Part shown: positions 43,917 to 52,859 of the stretch, one piece after another
Position numbering within the stretch: the first letter of the stretch is position 1
How the letters are laid out: every line of letters begins with the position of its first letter
Origin: Kribbella monticola
Lineage (GTDB): Bacteria > Actinomycetota > Actinomycetes > Propionibacteriales > Kribbellaceae
Assembly (NCBI RefSeq): GCF_003261635.1
Contig: NZ_QFXK01000009.1
Coordinates: 186,001-250,000, forward strand
DNA: 64,000 nucleotides
Direction of reading: 5' to 3'
Position numbers and translations under genes: made by a program
The notes under the pieces: model-generated
Database searches by the model: none
What the model saw: only the letters and a program-made list of their open reading frames with translations
Told to the model about the DNA's origin: nothing

Positions 43917-44860
43917 CAGTTCCTTCCGGCCGGCACGTGGGCGACGGCAACCTGACCATCGCTGGATTCGCCGGGCGCCAGGGGCTCGGTTGCGGCAGCG
44001 TGCGGGGTTGGTCGCTTCAGTTGGGCGGTTACCAGGGCAACGAGGACGATCAGAGCGCCGGCCAACTGTGCGCCGGTGAGTCGCTGGTCCAGGGCGAGCC
44101 AGCCGAGGAGGGTGGCGACGACCGGGCTGAGCAGGCCGAGGAACGTGACGTCGGTGGGGGAGAGGGCCCGGAGGCCGCGGAACCAGAGAGCGTAGGCGAC
44201 CGCGGACCCGATGATCGTCAGGTACGCGTACCCGGCGAGGTTGGCCGTGGTGAGAGATGCGGGAAGCGCTCCCTCGACGATTAGCGCGACCGGGAGCAGC
44301 AGGAGTCCGCCGGCCACCAACTGCCAACCTGTCGTCGCGAGCAGCGGCGCGGGCGACTTCCATCGCTTGCTCAGAACGACACCGGTAGCCATGACCACAG
44401 CGCCGCCCAGCGCCGCCAGGACGCCCCAGCCATCCAGTCGCGCACCGGCACGCAGTACGAGGAGACTGACTCCGGCTACGCCCGCGATCGCGGCGAGAGT
44501 CGTGCGAAGAGTCAGGCGCTCCGAGAGCAGAGCGGCCGAGAGAACGGCCACCAGCAATGGTTGTAGAGCGCCGACCGTCGCGGCGACGCCGCCGGGCAGA
44601 CGGTACGCCGCGACGAACAGCAGCGCGAAGAATGCTCCGATGTTGAGGGCGCCCAGGAGAAACGCGCGCAGCCACCAGATCCCGCGCGGGAGTTGACGAG
44701 TGAGCGCGACCAGCAACAGTCCGGCGGGCAGCGCCCGGATCACACCGGCGAGGAGCGGCCGGCCGGGCGGCAGCAGTTCCGTGGTGACGAGATAGGTGCT
44801 GCCCCACAGCGCGGGAGCGATGGCGGTGGTCAGGATGAGGGTGACTCGATTGCTTAGCAC
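43916..44860 (-). CDS. EamA-family (DMT) exporter
   Basis: A 314-residue, ten-helix drug/metabolite transporter with two EamA repeats: TAIAPALWGSTYLVTTELLP start, LPGGVAATVGALQPLLVAVL in the first, LSPTDVTFLGLLSPVVATLL in the second. GTG 44860 is placed at the end of the left operator arm; ATG 44905 would include the operator in the coding region. It is divergent from marR. The substrate is unknown. Confidence 0.85.
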   Translation of the reverse strand: MLSNRVTLILTTAIAPALWGSTYLVTTELLPPGRPLLAGVIRALPAGLLLVALTRQLPRGIWWLRAFLLGALNIGAFFALLFVAAYRLPGGVAATVGALQPLLVAVLSAALLSERLTLRTTLAAIAGVAGVSLLVLRAGARLDGWGVLAALGGAVVMATGVVLSKRWKSPAPLLATTGWQLVAGGLLLLPVALIVEGALPASLTTANLAGYAYLTIIGSAVAYALWFRGLRALSPTDVTFLGLLSPVVATLLGWLALDQRLTGAQLAGALIVLVALVTAQLKRPTPHAAATEPLAPGESSDGQVAVAHVPAGRN

Positions 44861-44932
44861 TAAGACAAAGTATCTCAGTGCTAAGCAATTTACTAGATCT
44901 CTCATCGCTAAGTGATCTACCTCACCGCTAAG
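44850..44932. promoter_or_regulatory. MarR-type operator region
   Basis: A perfect 12-bp inverted repeat, TTGCTTAGCACT (44850-44861) and AGTGCTAAGCAA (44877-44888), contains the exporter start codon. GCTAAG recurs at 44880, 44907 and 44927 towards marR. The arrangement fits a MarR dimer repressing both directions. Confidence 0.7.
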
Positions 44933-44952
44933 AGATCCACTACGCTGGGGCC

Positions 44953-45450
44953 ATGGCAGACCACGTCGACCTGGTGCTCGCCCAGTGGAGCGAGCGGCGG
45001 CCTGACCTGGACGCGTCGCCGATGGCGGTGATGGGCCGGCTCAAGCGGCTCGCCACGCTCGTCGACGGCGAGCTCCGGCGGAACTTCGCCGCCCACGACC
45101 TCGACTCGGCGTCGTTCGACGTACTGGCCACGCTCCGCCGCAGCAATGCGGAACACAGCCTGACCCCGGCCGGCCTGATGCGGTCGTCGATGGTGACCTC
45201 CGGTGCGATCACCCAGCGGCTGGACCGGCTGGAGGCGCGCGGGCTGGTGACCAGGAAGCCGAGTGAGACCGACGGCCGGGGTGTCCAGGTGACGCTGACG
45301 AAAGCCGGGCTGGACCTGATCGACGCCGTACTGCCAGCCCATGTCGCTACCGAGGACCGGTTGCTCGCCGGCCTGTCGACCGAGGAGCGGACCCAGCTGG
45401 CCGACAGTCTCCGGACCCTGCTCGAATCACTTGGCGACAAGACGGACTGA
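44953..45450 (+). CDS. MarR family transcriptional regulator
   Basis: A 165-residue winged-helix protein: VMGRLKRLATLVDGELRRNF, FDVLATLRRSNAEHSLTPAG, MVTSGAITQRLDRLEARGLV, RGVQVTLTKAGLDLIDA. It is divergent from an EamA exporter and reductase and separated from them by clear GCTAAG repeats, so it probably represses that operon and itself. The methyltransferase gene follows after 4 bases. Confidence 0.92.
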   Translation: MADHVDLVLAQWSERRPDLDASPMAVMGRLKRLATLVDGELRRNFAAHDLDSASFDVLATLRRSNAEHSLTPAGLMRSSMVTSGAITQRLDRLEARGLVTRKPSETDGRGVQVTLTKAGLDLIDAVLPAHVATEDRLLAGLSTEERTQLADSLRTLLESLGDKTD

Positions 45451-45454
45451 CCTC

Positions 45455-46735
45455 ATGGATGCCGGCGGCAACCAACAGGCGGAGTCGCTGCGTGCCGCAC
45501 TCGTCAGCCAAATGGTTGCCGAGGGCACCCTCCATGACAACCGGGTAGCCGCCGCGTTCCTGACCGTGCCGCGGCATGCGTTCGTGCCGATGGTCCCGCT
45601 GGCGGTCGCGTACGCCGACGACGTCGTGCTGATGAAACGCGACGAGTCAGGGGTGGCGATCTCGTCGGTGTCGCAGCCGTCGGTGGTCGCGCTGATGCTC
45701 GAACAGGCCGCGATTCAGCCCGGACACCGGGTGCTCGAGATCGGCTCGGGCGGGTACAACGCCGCTTTGCTCAGCGAACTGGTCAGGCCCGGGGGAACGG
45801 TCACCTCGATCGACATCGATCCTGAGGTGGTCGAGCGGGCTCGGCGCGGACTGGCCGCGGCGGGGTACGAGCAGGTGCGCGTGATGGTTGCCGACGGAGA
45901 GTTCGGATCGCCGGAGAGCGCTCCCTATGACCGGATCGTGGTCACGGTGACGGCCTGGGACATTCCGCCGGCCTGGGTCGCGCAGTTGGCCACGGGCGGG
46001 CGGGTCGTCGTACCGCTGAGGTTCCGCGGCCAGACCCGGTCGATCGCGCTGGATCTGGTGGACGGGCGGTTGGAGAGCCGGTCAATGCGGCTCTGCGGAT
46101 TCGTTTGCATGCAGGGAGCCGGGGCGAGCTATGAACGCGTGATCGAGCTCGAGAAGGACACCGTCCGGCTCGGCTTCGACAGCGACCAGGAGATCGTCGA
46201 ACTGCCTGCCGACATCCTGCGGCAGCCGTCCAGTCAGGTCTGGTCGGGCGTCGGCGCAGATCGCGAGGAACCGCTCTCCGACCTGAACCTGTGGCTCGCC
46301 GCCGCCCTCGATCAGTACTGCGTACTCGCAGCCGACCGCTCGGCGGTGAAGAAGCGCCGGGTCTCGCCGACCCCGCGCTGGGGCACCTCGGCAACGGTCG
46401 CCGACGGCACCCTCGCGTACCTGACTTCGCGCCCGGGCAAGGACAGGAACACGGTGGAACTCGGCGCCGTCGCTCACGGCCCGGCCGCCGAGGAGCGCGC
46501 AGAACAGCTCGTCCGCCAGATCCAGACCTTCGACACCCACCACCGCCACGGTCCCGGCCCGATGCTGACCATCTACCCGGCGCCCGCACCCGAGGAGGCA
46601 GAAGAAGCGAAGATCGGCTCTGCCGAAGCAGCTCGAGCGAGCGAGGTGGATGCCGAGCTGCCGGGTAGTTCGGTTCGGTTGTGGATCGAGCGGCCGCATT
46701 CCCGGATGGTCGTCAGCTGGCCGACGACCGGGTAG
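45455..46735 (+). CDS. PCMT-like protein methyltransferase with C-terminal extension
   Basis: A 426-residue product. The N-terminal ~210 residues resemble protein-L-isoaspartate O-methyltransferase (VAAAFLTVPRHAFVPM, VSQPSVVALMLEQAAIQPGH, the SAM loop VLEIGSGGYNAALLSEL). The C-terminal ~215 residues are an extra domain (LWLAAALDQYCVLAADRSAV, LTIYPAPAPEEAEEAK). This two-part plan occurs in methyltransferases of FxLD-type lanthipeptide loci and in solitary homologues. No precursor peptide or dehydratase is nearby, so the substrate is unknown. It is likely co-transcribed with marR. Confidence 0.8.
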   Translation: MDAGGNQQAESLRAALVSQMVAEGTLHDNRVAAAFLTVPRHAFVPMVPLAVAYADDVVLMKRDESGVAISSVSQPSVVALMLEQAAIQPGHRVLEIGSGGYNAALLSELVRPGGTVTSIDIDPEVVERARRGLAAAGYEQVRVMVADGEFGSPESAPYDRIVVTVTAWDIPPAWVAQLATGGRVVVPLRFRGQTRSIALDLVDGRLESRSMRLCGFVCMQGAGASYERVIELEKDTVRLGFDSDQEIVELPADILRQPSSQVWSGVGADREEPLSDLNLWLAAALDQYCVLAADRSAVKKRRVSPTPRWGTSATVADGTLAYLTSRPGKDRNTVELGAVAHGPAAEERAEQLVRQIQTFDTHHRHGPGPMLTIYPAPAPEEAEEAKIGSAEAARASEVDAELPGSSVRLWIERPHSRMVVSWPTTG

Positions 46736-46804
46736 GCGCGGATCGCCGGTGTGACGCGGTTGATCAAGCGCGCTCTGAGCGGTTGGTCAACAGCCGGCGT
46801 GGGT

Positions 46805-47785
46805 TCAGCTGGTGGGGGGTTTGGGGCGGCCGGTGTTCTGGACGGTTTGCCAGAGTTCGTCGATGTCGGTGCGGTCTTCGAGTTCGGGCTTGTCGACCCA
46901 GCCACTGGCCCAGACGTTGTCGTCCTCGCGGGTGTCGAAGACAGACTCGGCGAAGGCGGCAGACCCGACGTACCGGGTGTCCTCCTCGGTCTTGTCGGCC
47001 ACGGGGCCAGGTGCGGCAGGTGCGGGAGCCGCCGTACTCCGTGCTTTGGAGGAGCCGTCGACGACCGAGCGGGCGTACTTCTGGGCGTCGATGATGCCCA
47101 GGTCCTTCTCGTCGCAGATCAGCCGGACCGCGGCGACCTCGTTGCCGGTCGTCATCAGTTCGCGGATCCGGGCGTCGAGCTCGCCCTTGTTCTGCGGCGG
47201 CCGTTTGGCCTGCGGCGGCTGGTACGCCGGGACCCACGGCGGCGGAGCGGCCTGGAACGACGCCGCCTGGAACTGAGGTGGCTGGAACTGAGGCGGCTGG
47301 AATTGCGGCGGCTGGAACTGGCCGGGCGGTGCGTATCCGGTCTGCGGCCCTGCATACTGCTGGCCCGGCTGACCTTGCTGCCCCGGTCCCGACTGCTGGG
47401 CATACTGGCCCGGCCCAGTGATCTGCTGGCCGAAGCGGCCCGCCGTCTGGCCGGCCTGCATCAGTTGCTGGAGCATGCCCGACAACTGGGCCGAGGCTTG
47501 CGCGCGGCCGGGATCCTGCACCGGTCCGGCCGGTCGCACCACCTGGCCGGCCGAGTTGACCACCTGGCCGGGCGCCGGCGGACCGGACGTCGGCTGGGTG
47601 AACTGGCCCTGGAACTGGATCGGCACGTTGCCGCCCTGCTGGGCCTGGATCCGCTCGATCAGCTTCTGGACCCGCGGATTCGGCGTACCGGGGTTGCGTC
47701 CGCCCGTGCCGGTGGTCTTCTTGTTCACCGCCTTGACGATGAGGCCCACGACGATGACCACCACGAAGACGACGAACTGCTCCAT
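46805..47785 (-). CDS. Membrane-anchored Pro/Gln-rich protein with a possible L7/L12-like segment
   Basis: A 326-residue product with one N-terminal helix (EQFVVFVVVIVVGLIVKAVN), a long Gln/Pro/Gly-rich region (about 35-200) with four QFQPP-type repeats, a small helical segment (RIRELMTTGNEVAAVRLICD, then LGIIDAQKYARSVV, about 215-255) and an acidic tail. The helical segment recalls the C-terminal domain of ribosomal L7/L12, but this is only a pattern match. It is divergent from efp. The function is unknown. Confidence 0.72.
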   Translation of the reverse strand: MEQFVVFVVVIVVGLIVKAVNKKTTGTGGRNPGTPNPRVQKLIERIQAQQGGNVPIQFQGQFTQPTSGPPAPGQVVNSAGQVVRPAGPVQDPGRAQASAQLSGMLQQLMQAGQTAGRFGQQITGPGQYAQQSGPGQQGQPGQQYAGPQTGYAPPGQFQPPQFQPPQFQPPQFQAASFQAAPPPWVPAYQPPQAKRPPQNKGELDARIRELMTTGNEVAAVRLICDEKDLGIIDAQKYARSVVDGSSKARSTAAPAPAAPGPVADKTEEDTRYVGSAAFAESVFDTREDDNVWASGWVDKPELEDRTDIDELWQTVQNTGRPKPPTS

Positions 47786-47898
47786 CGCAGGCCTCCCGAT
47801 CCACGACCGCGGACCCGCTGACGGCAGATCCTGCGTCCCTGCTGCTCAGCGTAGAGGCCCCGAGGGCGAGCGAGTCACCTCATACCTGCGCCGACCGC

Positions 47899-47904
47899 TA
47901 CAAT
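47899..47904 (+). promoter_or_regulatory. Candidate -10 element for efp
   Basis: TACAAT, 40 bases before the efp start; no convincing -35 is visible. Weak. Confidence 0.3.
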
Positions 47905-47943
47905 TCGGCGTACCGCTGATCACTTTCGAAGGGGAATCCCCGC

Positions 47944-48507
47944 GTGGCATCGACGAACGACCTGAAGAACGGCATGGTGCTCAACCTGGATGGGCAGCTG
48001 TGGTCCGTCGTCTGGTTCCAGCACCACAAGCCCGGTAAGGGCGGCGCCGTGATGCGCACCAAGCTGAAGAACGTGCTGTCCGGGAAGGTCGTCGACAAGA
48101 CCTTCAACGCCGACGTCAAGGTCGAGGTGGCCAACGTCGACAAGCGCGACATGACGTACCTGTACAACGACGGCGGCTCCTACGTCTTCATGGACAGCTC
48201 GACCTACGAGCAGGTGCACATCAGCCCCGAGGTCGTGGGCGAGGCGTCGCACTTCCTGCTGGAGAACCAGGACGCGATCGTCGCCGTGCACGAGGACCTC
48301 CCGCTGTACGTCGAGCTCCCGGCCTCGGTCGAGCTCCTGGTGGAGTACACCGAGCCCGGTCTGCAGGGCGACCGCTCCACCGGCGGCACCAAGCCGGCCA
48401 AGCTGGAGACGGGCTACACGATCCAGGTTCCGCTGTTCCTGACCACCGGCGAGAAGGTCAAGGTGGACACCCGCACCGGGGACTACCTCGGCCGCGTCAC
48501 GTCCTGA
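47944..48507 (+). CDS. efp: Translation elongation factor P
   Basis: A 187-residue, three-domain [23 protein letters not shown], the tip loop [19 protein letters not shown] with the Lys that reaches the peptidyl-transferase centre, and the C-terminal GDYLGRVTS. It relieves stalling at Pro runs, relevant here because many window proteins are Pro-rich. No modification enzyme is nearby. GTG 47944 follows GAAGGGGA. nusB begins 36 bases later. Confidence 0.96.
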   Translation: MASTNDLKNGMVLNLDGQLWSVVWFQHHKPGKGGAVMRTKLKNVLSGKVVDKTFNADVKVEVANVDKRDMTYLYNDGGSYVFMDSSTYEQVHISPEVVGEASHFLLENQDAIVAVHEDLPLYVELPASVELLVEYTEPGLQGDRSTGGTKPAKLETGYTIQVPLFLTTGEKVKVDTRTGDYLGRVTS

Positions 48508-48542
48508 GCCCTCCACGCCGATACAGGAGCTGACAACAGAAC

Positions 48543-48953
48543 ATGTCTGCCCGGAGCAAGGCCCGTAAGCGCGCCCTCGACGTCTTGTACGAGTCGGAGG
48601 TGCGGGGGCTGCCCGTCGGTGGCACCCTGGCCGATCGGGTGGCCGACAACGATCCGCCGGTGAACGAGTTCACCGTGGCGCTGGTCGAGGGTGTCTCGGA
48701 GCACATTGACCAGATCGACGACCTGCTCAGCGCGCACTCGGTCGGCTGGACGCTGGACCGGATGCCCGCGGTGGACCGCAACATCCTGCGGATCGGGGCG
48801 TACGAGCTGTTGTTCGACGAGCAGGTGCCGGACGTCGTCGCGGTGAGCGAAGCGGTCTCGCTGGCGCGGGATCTGTCCACCGACGAGTCGCCGGCGTTCG
48901 TCAACGGCCTGCTGGCCCGGCTGCTGCAACTCAAGCCGACCCTCGGGGTCTGA
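48543..48953 (+). CDS. nusB: Transcription antitermination factor NusB
   Basis: A 136-residue helical protein: SARSKARKRALDVLYESEVR, NEFTVALVEGVSEHIDQIDD, LDRMPAVDRNILRIGAYELL and DESPAFVNGLLARLL. It binds boxA RNA with NusE in rRNA antitermination. It is probably co-transcribed with efp. Confidence 0.95.
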   Translation: MSARSKARKRALDVLYESEVRGLPVGGTLADRVADNDPPVNEFTVALVEGVSEHIDQIDDLLSAHSVGWTLDRMPAVDRNILRIGAYELLFDEQVPDVVAVSEAVSLARDLSTDESPAFVNGLLARLLQLKPTLGV

Positions 48954-48970
48954 GCCCGAGAAGCTCGTGA

Positions 48971-49002
48971 GGCCCGGTACCGCCACGGTGCGGCGCCGGG
49001 CC
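48971..49002 (+). terminator. Hairpin after nusB
   Basis: GGCCCGG (48971-48977) pairs with CCGGGCC (48996-49002), and the 18-base interior can pair further. It lies 18 bases after the nusB stop. Confidence 0.65.
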
Positions 49003-49126
49003 GTTCATGCGTCCCCGTTCGTCGGCGCGGGGGGAACGGCCCCGGCCTGGTACTGCGGTGTTGCCTGCTGCAGGTCTTGCGCCTCACAGGTGGTGCGGCG
49101 CCACGTCCTGCAGGTGATGCGGTGCA

Positions 49127-49177
49127 GCGGTGTTGCTGATGGTGCGGTGTTGCTGATGGTGCGGTGTTGCCGGTACT
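49127..49177. repeat. Three tandem 17-bp repeats in the nusB-bldD gap
   Basis: GCGGTGTTGCTGATGGT occurs at 49127-49143 and 49144-49160, with a diverged copy at 49161-49177. It lies in the 336-bp gap 48954-49289, in which I see only this and the nusB hairpin; reading frames there look non-coding. Confidence 0.8.
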
Positions 49178-49289
49178 GCGGTGGTTCGGTGTTGCCGTTC
49201 TCAGCGGCCCGTCCCTGTGAAGAGGGGCGGGCAGGCGGCCGCGGGCAAGCTGCTACGAGCCCCGGCCGTCTCTCATTCCCGGTGGAGAC

Positions 49290-49802
49290 TCAGGCGCCGG
49301 CTGCTTCGGCGTCCTCGACCTCTCCGCGGGCCTCCGGGTTCAGAACTCCCCAGGAGATGAAGCGCTCGGTCAAGGTGGTCGGCGACTCGTCGTAGATGAC
49401 CGCCAGCGTGCGGAGGTCGTCCTGCCGAATCGACAGCACCTTGCCGTTGTAGTCGCCGCGCTGGGCCTGAATCGTGGCCGTGTAGCGCATCAGTGGACCT
49501 GCCTCGCTGGTGTCGAGGTGCTGAAGCGCCTCCAGGTCGAGAATCAACCTGGGCGGTGCCGCAGCGGCCGCGGCCGCGCTGGCCGAGCCGGGCAGCAGCT
49601 CACGCATCGGCACACCGAAGAAATCGGCGAGCTCGGCGAGCTTCTGAACGGTGACGGCCCGGTCGCCACGCTCGTACGAGCCGACGACGACCGCCTTCCA
49701 GCGACCCTTGGACTTTTCCTCGACCCCGTGCAAGGACAAACCTTGCTGCTGACGGATGGCGCGTAGTTTGGCGCCGAGTGACTTCGCGTATTCGCTAGGC
49801 AC
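49290..49802 (-). CDS. bldD: Developmental regulator BldD (c-di-GMP-responsive)
   Basis: A 170-residue orthologue of Streptomyces BldD. The helix-turn-helix domain is about residues 1-70 (SEYAKSLGAKLRAIRQQQGL, VVVGSYERGDRAVTVQKLAE). The C-terminal domain contains the complete c-di-GMP signature RGD-X8-RQDD (RGDYNGKVLSIRQDD, about 114-128), so tetrameric c-di-GMP binding is expected. GTG 49802 matches the orthologue N-terminus and follows GGAGGGA. In Streptomyces BldD represses sporulation genes. A perfect BldD-type site is 72 bp upstream. The nusB-bldD-pyrR order is conserved. Confidence 0.95.
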   Translation of the reverse strand: MPSEYAKSLGAKLRAIRQQQGLSLHGVEEKSKGRWKAVVVGSYERGDRAVTVQKLAELADFFGVPMRELLPGSASAAAAAAAPPRLILDLEALQHLDTSEAGPLMRYTATIQAQRGDYNGKVLSIRQDDLRTLAVIYDESPTTLTERFISWGVLNPEARGEVEDAEAAGA

Positions 49803-49873
49803 GCTGGATCTTCCCTCCAACTTTGTCTTGTCCGGCTCGTAATGGAACGGCCGGGTTGGCGAAACCCCCCATG

Positions 49874-49888
49874 GTTACACAGAGTAAC
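49874..49888. promoter_or_regulatory. BldD binding site (consensus match)
   Basis: GTTACACAGAGTAAC matches every fixed position of the published Streptomyces BldD consensus nTnACnC(A/T)GnGTnAn. It lies between divergent bldD and pyrR, consistent with autorepression. Confidence 0.75.
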
Positions 49889-49935
49889 AATATTCTGGTC
49901 GCGAGGCCAGCGTCAAGACGGCGTGTCACATCCGA

Positions 49936-49941
49936 TACGAT
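49936..49941 (+). promoter_or_regulatory. Candidate -10 of the pyr operon
   Basis: TACGAT, 70 bases before the pyrR start and just upstream of the PyrR RNA motif; the -35 is unclear. Confidence 0.3.
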
Positions 49942-49954
49942 GTCAAGCGGTCCG

Positions 49955-49996
49955 AACGTCCTTTAAAGACCCGTCCAGAGAGGCGGGAAAGGAGGA
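49955..49996 (+). promoter_or_regulatory. PyrR-binding RNA element overlapping the pyrR ribosome site
   Basis: CTTTAAAG then CCCGTCCAGAGAGGCGGG (49970-49987) matches the Bacillus-type PyrR loop (UUUAA, GUCCAGAGAGGCU). The hairpin directly abuts AAAGGAGGA (49988-49996). No terminator follows before ATG 50006, so UMP-bound PyrR probably blocks translation, as shown for mycobacterial PyrR, rather than causing attenuation. Confidence 0.8.
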
Positions 49997-50005
49997 ACGG
50001 TAGCG

Positions 50006-50629
50006 ATGAGCCCTGCCTCGGTACCTGTACCGCGCACAGTGCTGGATGCTTCCGACATTTCCCGGGCACTGACCCGGATCGCGCACGAGATCCTCGAGCG
50101 CAACCGGGGTGCCGACCCCGTCGTCCTGCTCGGCATCCCCACCCGCGGGGTGGGACTGGCGACCCGCATCTCCGAGCGGATCGCGGCCGTCGAAGGGCAG
50201 AGTGTGCCCACGGGGTCACTCGATGTGACGATGTACCGCGACGACATCGGCCTGAAACCGGCCCGCGCGCTCGAGCACACCGACATCCCGCCCGGTGGTA
50301 TCGACGGCAAGGTCGTGGTCCTGGTCGACGACGTGCTGTTCTCCGGCCGGACGATCCGGGCCGCGCTGGACGCGATCGGCGACATCGGCCGGCCCAAGGC
50401 GGTCCAGCTGGCCGTCCTGGTCGACCGCGGCCACCGCGAACTGCCGATCCGCGCCGACTACGTCGGCAAGAACCTGCCGACCTCACTGGTCGAGCGGGTC
50501 ACCGTGCACCTGACCGAGTACGACGGCGCCGACGCGGTGCTGATCGCCGACAAGACGCCGCTTGCGTCCGAACAACCGAGGGTCAGGACCAACGATTCTT
50601 CGGACGCAAGGGACGGGGTGAGGTTCTGA
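50006..50629 (+). CDS. pyrR: Bifunctional pyr operon regulator / uracil phosphoribosyltransferase PyrR
   Basis: A 207-residue PRTase-fold protein with the PRPP site [37 protein letters not shown], and [11 protein letters not shown]. The extra C-terminal ~25 residues extend past the normal fold. It binds the leader motif just upstream and can convert uracil to UMP. The stop overlaps pyrB as TGATG. Confidence 0.95.
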   Translation: MSPASVPVPRTVLDASDISRALTRIAHEILERNRGADPVVLLGIPTRGVGLATRISERIAAVEGQSVPTGSLDVTMYRDDIGLKPARALEHTDIPPGGIDGKVVVLVDDVLFSGRTIRAALDAIGDIGRPKAVQLAVLVDRGHRELPIRADYVGKNLPTSLVERVTVHLTEYDGADAVLIADKTPLASEQPRVRTNDSSDARDGVRF

Positions 50630-51570
50630 TGCGCCATCTGCTGAGTGCGGGCGACCTGAGTCGCGACGAGGCCAACCTGATCCTGGACACCGCCGAGGAG
50701 ATGCGCTCGCTGGCGGACCGGCCGATCAAGAAGCTGCCCGCCCTGCGCGGCCGGACCGTGGTGAACCTGTTCTTCGAGGACTCCACCCGGACCCGGATCT
50801 CGTTCGAGGCGGCGGCGAAGCGGCTGTCGGCCGATGTGATCAACTTCTCCGCCAAGGGCTCCAGCGTGAGCAAGGGCGAGAGCCTCAAGGACACCGCGCT
50901 CACGCTGCAGGCGATGGGTGCCGACGGCGTGGTCTGTCGGCACGGTTCCTCGGGCGCCCCGCATCTGCTCGCCACCTCGGGCTGGATGACCGGCTCGGTG
51001 GTGAACGCCGGCGACGGAACCCACGAGCACCCGACTCAGGCGCTGCTCGACGCGTTCACGATGCGCCGGCACCTCGGCTCGCTGGACGGCCGCCGGATCA
51101 CCATCGTCGGCGACGTTCTGCACAGCCGGGTAGCGCGGTCCAACGTGTTGCTCTTGGCAACACTCGGCGCCGAAGTCACCGTGGTCGCGCCGCCGACGCT
51201 GCTGCCGGTCGACATGTCCGGCTGGCCCTGCGCCACGTCGTACGACCTGGACGCGACTCTGCCGAAGAGTGACGCGGTGATGATGCTGCGAGTGCAGCGC
51301 GAGCGGATGGGCGAGGCGTTCTTCCCGAGCGCCCGCGAGTACACCCGCCGGTACGGACTCGACGTGCACCGGATGGCGCAGTTGCCCGACGAGGCGATCG
51401 TGCTGCACCCCGGCCCGATGAACCGGGGAATGGAGATCAGTGCCGAAGTGGCCGACTCCACCCGCTCGGTGATCGTCGAGCAGGTCACGAACGGCGTGGC
51501 CATCCGGATGGCGGTCCTTTATCTGCTGTTGTCAGGAAGTAACGAAACCAGCGAGGAGTCGCAAGCATGA
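50629..51570 (+). CDS. pyrB: Aspartate carbamoyltransferase catalytic chain
   Basis: A 313-residue protein: [62 protein letters not shown]. It commits carbamoyl phosphate to pyrimidine synthesis. No pyrI is present, as usual outside enterics. Overlaps pyrC as ATGA. Confidence 0.96.
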   Translation: MRHLLSAGDLSRDEANLILDTAEEMRSLADRPIKKLPALRGRTVVNLFFEDSTRTRISFEAAAKRLSADVINFSAKGSSVSKGESLKDTALTLQAMGADGVVCRHGSSGAPHLLATSGWMTGSVVNAGDGTHEHPTQALLDAFTMRRHLGSLDGRRITIVGDVLHSRVARSNVLLLATLGAEVTVVAPPTLLPVDMSGWPCATSYDLDATLPKSDAVMMLRVQRERMGEAFFPSAREYTRRYGLDVHRMAQLPDEAIVLHPGPMNRGMEISAEVADSTRSVIVEQVTNGVAIRMAVLYLLLSGSNETSEESQA

Positions 51571-52859
51571 CCGCGTACCTGATCACCGGAGCGTCGATCG
51601 TCGGGGAAGGTGTCGCGGACCTGCTGATCGACAACGGCGAGATCGTGGCCATCGGCAACGATCTGGACCGGCCCGAAGACGTCGAGATCGTCGACGGGAA
51701 CGGCAAGATCGCGCTTCCTGGCCTGGTCGACCTGCACACTCACCTGCGCGAGCCGGGCCGCGAGGACGCGGAGACCGTTCTCACCGGGACCAGGGCCGCA
51801 GCGATGGGCGGGTTCACCGCGGTCTTCGCGATGGCCAACACCGACCCGGTCGCGGACACCGCCGGCGTGGTCGAGCAGGTCTGGCGGCTCGGCCGCGAGG
51901 CTGGGTACGCCGATGTCTACCCGATCGGGGCTGTCACGGTCGGCCGGCAGGGGACCCAACTCGCCGAGCTGGGCGCTATGGCCGACTCGGCCGCGCGCGT
52001 CCGCGTGTTCTCCGACGACGGCGACTGTGTCTGGGACGCGGCACTGATGCGGCGCGCGCTCGAGTACGTGAAGGCCTTCGGCGGCGTGATCGCGCAGCAC
52101 GCGCAGGAGCCGCGGCTGACCCAGGGCGCGCAGATGAACGAGGGAGCGCTCTCCGGCGTTCTCGGCCTGACCGGCTGGCCGAGTGTCGCCGAGGAATCGA
52201 TCATCGCCCGCGACATCCTGCTGAACGCCCACGTCGGCTCCAAGCTGCACATCTGCCACCTGTCCACCAAGGGCTCGGTCGAGATCGTCCGGGCCGCCAA
52301 GAAGCGCGGCCTCGAGGTCACCGCGGAGGTGACGCCGCACCACCTGCTGCTCACCGAAGACCTGCTGACCTCGTACAACCCGGTCTTCAAGGTGAACCCG
52401 CCGCTGCGGACGAAGGCCGACGTCGAGGCGGTCCGCGAGGGCCTCGCCGACGGCACGATCGACATCGTCGCCACCGACCACGCGCCGCACCCGGTAGAGG
52501 ACAAGGACTGCGAGTGGAGCGCCGCGGCGTTCGGGATGACCGGGCTGGAGACCGCTCTCTCGGTGGTCCAGCACGCGATGATCGACACCAAGCTGATGAC
52601 GTGGGCCGACCTCGCCGACCGGATGAGCTACCGGCCGGCCGCGATCGGCCAGATCGGCGAACACGGCCGGCCGCTCGAGGTCGGTGCGCCCGCGAACGTG
52701 ACCCTGGTCGACCCGGGTGTCGAGCGCACCGTCGTACCGGGGGAGTCGGCTTCGCTGTCGCGGAACACTCCGTTCGACGGCATGAAGTTGCCTGGTCAGG
52801 TGGTTGCCACCTTCCTGCGGGGTACGCCGACCGTTCTGGACGGGAAGCTGACCCGGTGA
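51567..52859 (+). CDS. pyrC: Dihydroorotase (type I)
   Basis: A 430-residue amidohydrolase: [20 protein letters not shown] (first metal His pair), [33 protein letters not shown], and [16 protein letters not shown] with the catalytic Asp. It closes carbamoyl aspartate. The stop overlaps the next gene as GTGA. Confidence 0.96.
   Translation: MTAYLITGASIVGEGVADLLIDNGEIVAIGNDLDRPEDVEIVDGNGKIALPGLVDLHTHLREPGREDAETVLTGTRAAAMGGFTAVFAMANTDPVADTAGVVEQVWRLGREAGYADVYPIGAVTVGRQGTQLAELGAMADSAARVRVFSDDGDCVWDAALMRRALEYVKAFGGVIAQHAQEPRLTQGAQMNEGALSGVLGLTGWPSVAEESIIARDILLNAHVGSKLHICHLSTKGSVEIVRAAKKRGLEVTAEVTPHHLLLTEDLLTSYNPVFKVNPPLRTKADVEAVREGLADGTIDIVATDHAPHPVEDKDCEWSAAAFGMTGLETALSVVQHAMIDTKLMTWADLADRMSYRPAAIGQIGEHGRPLEVGAPANVTLVDPGVERTVVPGESASLSRNTPFDGMKLPGQVVATFLRGTPTVLDGKLTR

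Noticed and set aside
48967..49395. Small Cys-rich plus-strand frame after nusB
   Set aside because: It begins at the nusB terminator, crosses tandem repeats and overlaps bldD antisense; codon pattern is not gene-like.
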